Made by a program: the position numbers and the translations under genes. Shown piece by piece: positions 60,113 through 64,000 of a stretch of DNA of 64,000 bases. Source of the stretch: Papilionanthe hookeriana x Papilionanthe teres (Eukaryota > Streptophyta > Magnoliopsida > Asparagales > Orchidaceae); the NCBI GenBank assembly GCA_022702705.1, contig CM040428.1, forward strand, positions 104,550,022 through 104,614,021, in the 5' to 3' direction. Every line of letters begins with the position of its first letter. Within the stretch, counting starts at the first letter, position 1. The notes beneath the pieces were generated by a model. That model made no database searches. It saw only the letters and a list, made by a program, of their open reading frames with translations, and had not been told where the DNA came from.

Positions 60113-60916
60113 GTGAAATTCAAAAATTTGCAAGAAAATTCCACTAAATTCCAAATTCACAATGTAACAAACTCCAAACACTATTCTAAACAAGTAAGAG
60201 CAAATTTCATCATGGAAATATCAAAATCTCTTTAGAACTCCAAAAATTCCACCATAAGCAATGTGAGAGATTTCCATGGTGAAAATCAAAAAATTTTAAC
60301 TTAAAGTGAAGCTCTTACCAAGAGAAGTGTAGATCCGATGTCGAAAAGCTCTGAAATCTCCTTAAATCCGAGATCTAGCAAGCCCTAGATCTTCAAACAT
60401 GTAAAAATGGAGGAGGAAGACGAAGGAAAAGGAAAATTTTACGGGTCCAAGGTTAAAAATCACGAAAAAGAGGGTTCGAGCGTCGGGGGCGCTCTAATTA
60501 AGAAAATAGCCAAACTCTCTGGATTTGGGCGCCGGCGGTGCCCATTCTAAAATATTTTCTGGGTCCAAAATTTTTTTCGTATTTTCGATCGTTTCGACGT
60601 CCACAAAGATGTTTACACTTCAATAGGCATTTACATCATCCCATAAGCAATAATTAACACAATTCTTTACACAAACAAAACACAACAATCTTATATATAT
60701 AAAATCTAAGTTACATTATAGACACAAAATATGTTCATTCAAACCAACTATTCTTAGATATATAGTGCAGCAAGTACTCTACAATAGGCAAACACTAAGA
60801 TCTAAACACACAATGAAAGCAAGCACATCCAAATCTAAATTCAAAGCAAATACTACACAAACGAAACATAACTAAGTAAAGCAAACTAAACACACAACAA
60901 ACATAAGTAGAACCCA
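60113..60916. other. internal spacer of Athila copy 2 with GC-rich island
   Basis: Non-coding. GC-rich segment at about 60478-60550 (GAGCGTCGGGGGCGCTC and GGGCGCCGGCGGTGCCC) at the place where copy 1 has CCTAGG islands. Confidence 0.65.
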
Positions 60917-61279
60917 TCAATTACTCCACATCAGTTTTAGAACTATCATCTCCTCTAATGTCTCCAATTGATTGCTGATGCACGAACAAATTATAAATGG
61001 ACGAATTGAAAATTCATCAAATGATTCCTCAGCAATCACCACGTTCTTCTTCATCAGATTGATCAAGACCATCTCAATTCGACCAGTGTGATCGAATTGC
61101 TCTTTCATTCTCCAATCTATATGATCAAATAAATAAGAAATGTTATTGATCGCATTCATAAAGTTCCATACCTCAGTCTCCAACTGTTTGATCTTCTTCA
61201 ATATCATTCTCAAACCTTCAGGAAAATAGGGTTGAATTGGTTGTGAAGTTTGCGTTGGTTGATCAGCGAGCAAGTTCAT
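60917..61279 (-). CDS. coiled-coil ORF upstream of env-like ORF, Athila copy 2
   Basis: 120 uninterrupted codons. After a Gln/Thr/Pro-rich start it has heptad-like MILKKIKQLETEVWNFMNAI and an amphipathic middle, then a Cys-containing tail. Copy 1 has a shorter coiled-coil ORF at the equivalent place (29152-29421). No known family recognised. It may be a structural or accessory protein of this Athila branch; whether it is expressed cannot be judged. Confidence 0.4.
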   Translation of the reverse strand: MNLLADQPTQTSQPIQPYFPEGLRMILKKIKQLETEVWNFMNAINNISYLFDHIDWRMKEQFDHTGRIEMVLINLMKKNVVIAEESFDEFSIRPFIICSCISNQLETLEEMIVLKLMWSN

Positions 61280-61476
61280 GTCATCTTCATCTCCAACGGT
61301 AGGGTAGTCATAGAGATTAGTCGGATCAATATGCCTTCATAGAAGAAGAACCGTTTCACAACTTTCATAAGGAACCTATGACTGACTACATAACATAAAT
61401 ATGGTGGACGGGTGTCCAAGCCCATATTAAGATCCATGCACAATTAATCCTAGAACTGATTTCACAAATATATTAC

Positions 61477-62990
61477 TGATCACAAGAAAATGTATTGAGA
61501 AATTCATACCAATTTTATATGAAATTGCACTTTAAAGAAGTGTATTTTCTATGGTTTATTGCAGGTATGAAGAATTATATGTAATGGAAGCAAAAAGATT
61601 GAAAAGAAGTGAATCTGGAACAAAAAGGACTAAAAGAGATGAAAATTGAACTATCCTGCAGATGGTGAGGAATAAGCCGCCGACGGCGTGATTTTCCCAA
61701 AATTTTTTGAATATATTATAAAGGAGCCCGCCGACGGCGAGATTGAGCCCGCCGACAGCGAGCCTTAGCAATTGGCCAATGTTCTAGATGCCCGCTGACG
61801 ACGCCATCGAGCCCGCCGACGGCAAGAAGGTTGGTTCAAGCAAATGTTCAATGAATTTGGATGCTTTTTGAAGAGGTGCTTAAGCAACCTTTGGAAATAT
61901 TTCTCCCTCTTTAATTAGAGACAAATTTAGGCCGAAAAAGGGTGTTCTTTTGGTGTGTGTGTCTTAATTTGAGTCTGGAGAGTCTGAGTCTGGAGAGTCT
62001 GTAGTGTGTGAGTGTGTTCTAGAGAGTTCATTAGTAAGTTTAATTGAGTGTGTTGTACAAGAAGGAAGAGTTCGAGGAACTTGAAGGAGTCTGCTTGGGG
62101 AGAAGATTCGAGATAAGTTTTCGTTTATTGTTTTATAGCTTTAAATGAAATCCAAGTTTTGTGTTATTCTTCATATACATTCTGAGTAGTTTTCTCTGTC
62201 TTTCTCCTTGTTGTTGAGATTTTGCGACATGAAAAATTGAATTAGTTGTGCCTTAAATATTAAATAAAAATTGTGATAATCTTTTACTTAAATCTTAATT
62301 TACTTTCAATTTGGTCAATTGAACTGTTAAAATATGTTGAATTATCAACTATAGTAAAGATTACATCCAAAATTCAGGGAAATCAAAAGCCTTGAAATGA
62401 GGGTGTAAATAAATAGGGAAATATTATTTATCGGGCGTATAATTGGATATTTTAGTGTGACAGACTAAAATCTTCAAATTCGGTCCTATCGTTTGGGAGC
62501 TGAAGTGTAGATGTTAGCCCTCAGGCGAGGGGAACGTGGGAGCTCCGAAGTGGCAGCCGGTATCCTCCCAGCCTAGCCGCAGATTCAGTAACCAAGCATA
62601 GGATTAGTCAATGTTTTTTATGCTTGGACCAAAGGGTAAAGAATAAGAATGCTCCTATTTGGCACAATATAATTATAACTAAATTAATTATGCATTCACT
62701 TAATTCTCTTAACAAAGAGAAATATAATTTTTCTAAATTACAATCTTCCATTAAGTAATAGAGTTTAGTATAAACGTTCTTTATTTCCGTATACTAGATA
62801 GTAATTGCATATGCTAAAATTAGTTCTTAATCTCTAAACTTCCCTATGGGATCAATATCTAGGACTCCTTTAGAGCCCTTTATTACTTCAACGATACGTA
62901 TAATTGCGTTGATAAAAAGGGGCACATTTGCTATTTCTACTATGTTAAACACTTATATAGTTATAAAGCTCCGCAAACATATCTGCCCTG
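61477..62990 (+). mobile_element. 5' LTR of Athila-like copy 3
   Basis: Starts TGATCACAAGAAAATG. Shares in order with copy 2 (reverse strand): TTTATTGCAGGTA (61555), GGTATCCTCCCAGCCTAGCC (62559), AGGACTCCTTTAGAGCCC (62861). The end is uncertain by about 10 bases. Confidence 0.83.
61670..61832. repeat. GC-rich repeat island, Athila copy 3 LTR
   Basis: Five to six imperfect copies of GAGCCCGCCGACGGCGAG in an AT-rich LTR, two of them as a dimer separated by ATT. Same LTR region as the islands of copies 1 and 2, different sequence. Confidence 0.82.
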
Positions 62991-62991
62991 T

Positions 62992-63009
62992 GTACACTGT
63001 TGCCGGGGA
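62992..63009 (+). promoter_or_regulatory. decayed tRNA-Asp-type primer-binding site
   Basis: GTACACTGTTGCCGGGGA against TGGCGCCGTTGCCGGGGA: 13 of 18 match, and three of the five differences are transitions of the CpG-decay type. Confidence 0.65.
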
Positions 63010-63099
63010 AGTAAAGTAATTATTAAGGTAATTAAAAAAATAAGTATTAAAGATAATTACTAGAATAACAAACTATTTTAAAATCTACTTAAGTTGTGT

Positions 63100-64000
63100 A
63101 TGCGTAAATTTGAAACCGAAAGTTTAATACCTTACGATTCAGAATTAGAGCGCACTATTAAAAGAATTAGAAAACAGAAAAAAAGATATTATAAATTTAA
63201 ATCAAATGGAAAATAATCCAGTAATTTAAAATACAAATCAACTAAGGCCTTTAAGAGATTACGCTAACCCTACATTAGATGAAATTCACTTAACTATCTA
63301 AAATCCTGATGTAGCGGCTAACTCATTTGAGATTAAACCTGCAATTATCCAAATGGTACAGAATAATCAATTTAGTGGTTCACCAAACGAAGATCCTAAT
63401 TTTCATCTTGCTAGTTTTTTGGAACTTGGTGCTACTTTTAAATATGAAAGAGTATCTAATGATGCTGTTAGACTTAGGTTTTTTTCCTTTTTCTTTAAGG
63501 GATAAGGCTAAGATGTGGTTAAATTCGTTAGCACCTAGATCTATTAGAACTTGGGGAGAATTGTCACAAAAATTTCTATCCAAATACTTTCCTCCTTCAA
63601 AAACTGCGAAACTTAGAAATGACATAACATCTTTTAGTCAGTTTGATGGAGAATCAATATACGAAGCTTGGGAGAGATTTAAAGATCTTCTTAGGAAATG
63701 CCCACATCATGCGTTACCAGATTGGTTAATTATTCAAACTTTTTGTAATGGATTAGTAGGATCTCTTAGATTTATTATAGATGCTGCTGCTGGAGATTCG
63801 TTAATGTCAAAACCATTTGATGAGGCTTATTCATTAATTGAAGAAATGGCTACTAAAAATTTTAAATGGCCATTTGAAAGGTTAAATCATAAAAAAATAG
63901 CTAGTATCTATGACTCTGATGCAATATCTATGTTAGCTTATTAGATTGTTTCTATATCTAAGAAATTAGATCATTTTGGAATGAATTATTCTCCTAATAT
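63100..64000 (+). pseudogene. Athila gag (copy 3), 5' part
   Basis: Gag polyprotein start. The opening frame (ATG 63100) is basic and short. From 63206 frame 2 has LRPLRDYANP, FEIKPAIIQMVQNN and SPNEDPNFHLASFLEL, the standard Athila gag opening. One extra T in the T run at about 63480 moves to frame 3, which continues FPFSLRDKAKMWLNSL, FLSKYFPPSKTAKLRNDI, FDGESIYEAWERFKDLLRKC (63640-63705), IDAAAGDSLMSKPFDEAYSL and beyond. Stops at 63214, 63230, 63299 and 63942. Sequence after 63944 still reads as gag (KKLDHFGMN), so the gene continues past the window. Confidence 0.88.

Larger units (their letters stand above)
56009..61476 (-). mobile_element. Athila-like element, copy 2 (3' part)
   Basis: Minus strand: small coiled-coil ORF, env-like ORF, untranslated region, hairpin, polypurine tract, LTR. 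Interrupted at its upstream side by copy 3 (61477). Its pol is therefore not adjacent, and would be expected beyond the window. Confidence 0.85.
61477..64000 (+). mobile_element. Athila-like element, copy 3 (5' end, runs off window)
   Basis: Plus strand: LTR, tRNA-Asp-type primer site, leader, gag. Inserted into copy 2; the five bases before the LTR are ATTAC, so the same five are expected after its far LTR. Confidence 0.87.

Overview
The window looks like repeat-rich nuclear DNA of a flowering plant. I see no intact host gene, rRNA or tRNA. It is made of nested, decayed retrotransposons of plant-specific lineages (Ty3/gypsy Tat/Ogre-like and Athila-like, a Ty1/copia solo LTR, RTE and L1 LINEs) and a long AT-rich satellite. 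The species cannot be named from the sequence.

Layout. (1) 1-17365, plus strand: the 3' two thirds of a giant Tat/Ogre-like element, copy A. In order it holds gag, acidic linker, protease, reverse transcriptase, RNase H, a second (archaeal-type) RNase H, integrase, an extra ORF carrying an AlkB 2-oxoglutarate/Fe(II) dioxygenase domain (7294-8758), a 37-bp minisatellite, and a 3' LTR of about 7 kb (10375-17365). (2) 17366-23880: satellite arrays (74/75-bp monomers in a 1.17-1.19 kb higher-order repeat, then 71-bp and 39-bp arrays). (3) 24204-30991, minus strand: Athila-like copy 1 (3' LTR, polypurine tract, env-like ORF, integrase remnant). Its integrase is cut at 30991 by (4) 30992-43900, plus strand: Tat/Ogre-like copy B, with a 7.4 kb 5' LTR, tRNA-Arg primer site, polyprotein start, gag and protease. 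(5) 43901-44778: 5'-truncated RTE LINE. (6) 45020-46195: degenerate 40-bp minisatellite. (7) 46.2-54.7 kb: mostly unrecognised intergenic DNA with a copia solo LTR at 52261-52588. (8) 54.7-56.0 kb: L1 LINE remnant cut by (9) 56009-61476, minus strand: Athila-like copy 2, in turn cut by (10) 61477-64000, plus strand: Athila-like copy 3 (5' LTR, primer site, gag running off the window).

The most remarkable content is the extra ORF of the Tat/Ogre-like element. Its C-terminal half is a plant ALKBH9/ALKBH10-type RNA demethylase-like domain with the iron, 2-oxoglutarate and substrate-side motifs all readable. Its N-terminal part resembles the N-terminus of the element's own polyprotein, as seen in copy B, in two separate blocks. 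Both start codons sit 3-4 nt behind a CAG splice-acceptor-like sequence, and both LTRs share a GTATGG splice-donor-like site about 400 nt after a TATTTAAA box. This suggests a spliced subgenomic mRNA that makes a Gag-head/AlkB fusion, perhaps delivered to the element's own RNA or particle. Copy A is dead (four stops and one frameshift in this ORF, integrase acidic residues lost), so the system must be tested in younger copies. Copies A and B are complementary: B supplies LTR, primer site, leader and polyprotein start; A supplies pol, the AlkB ORF, the 3' region and the 3' LTR. Together they imply an element of roughly 26 kb.
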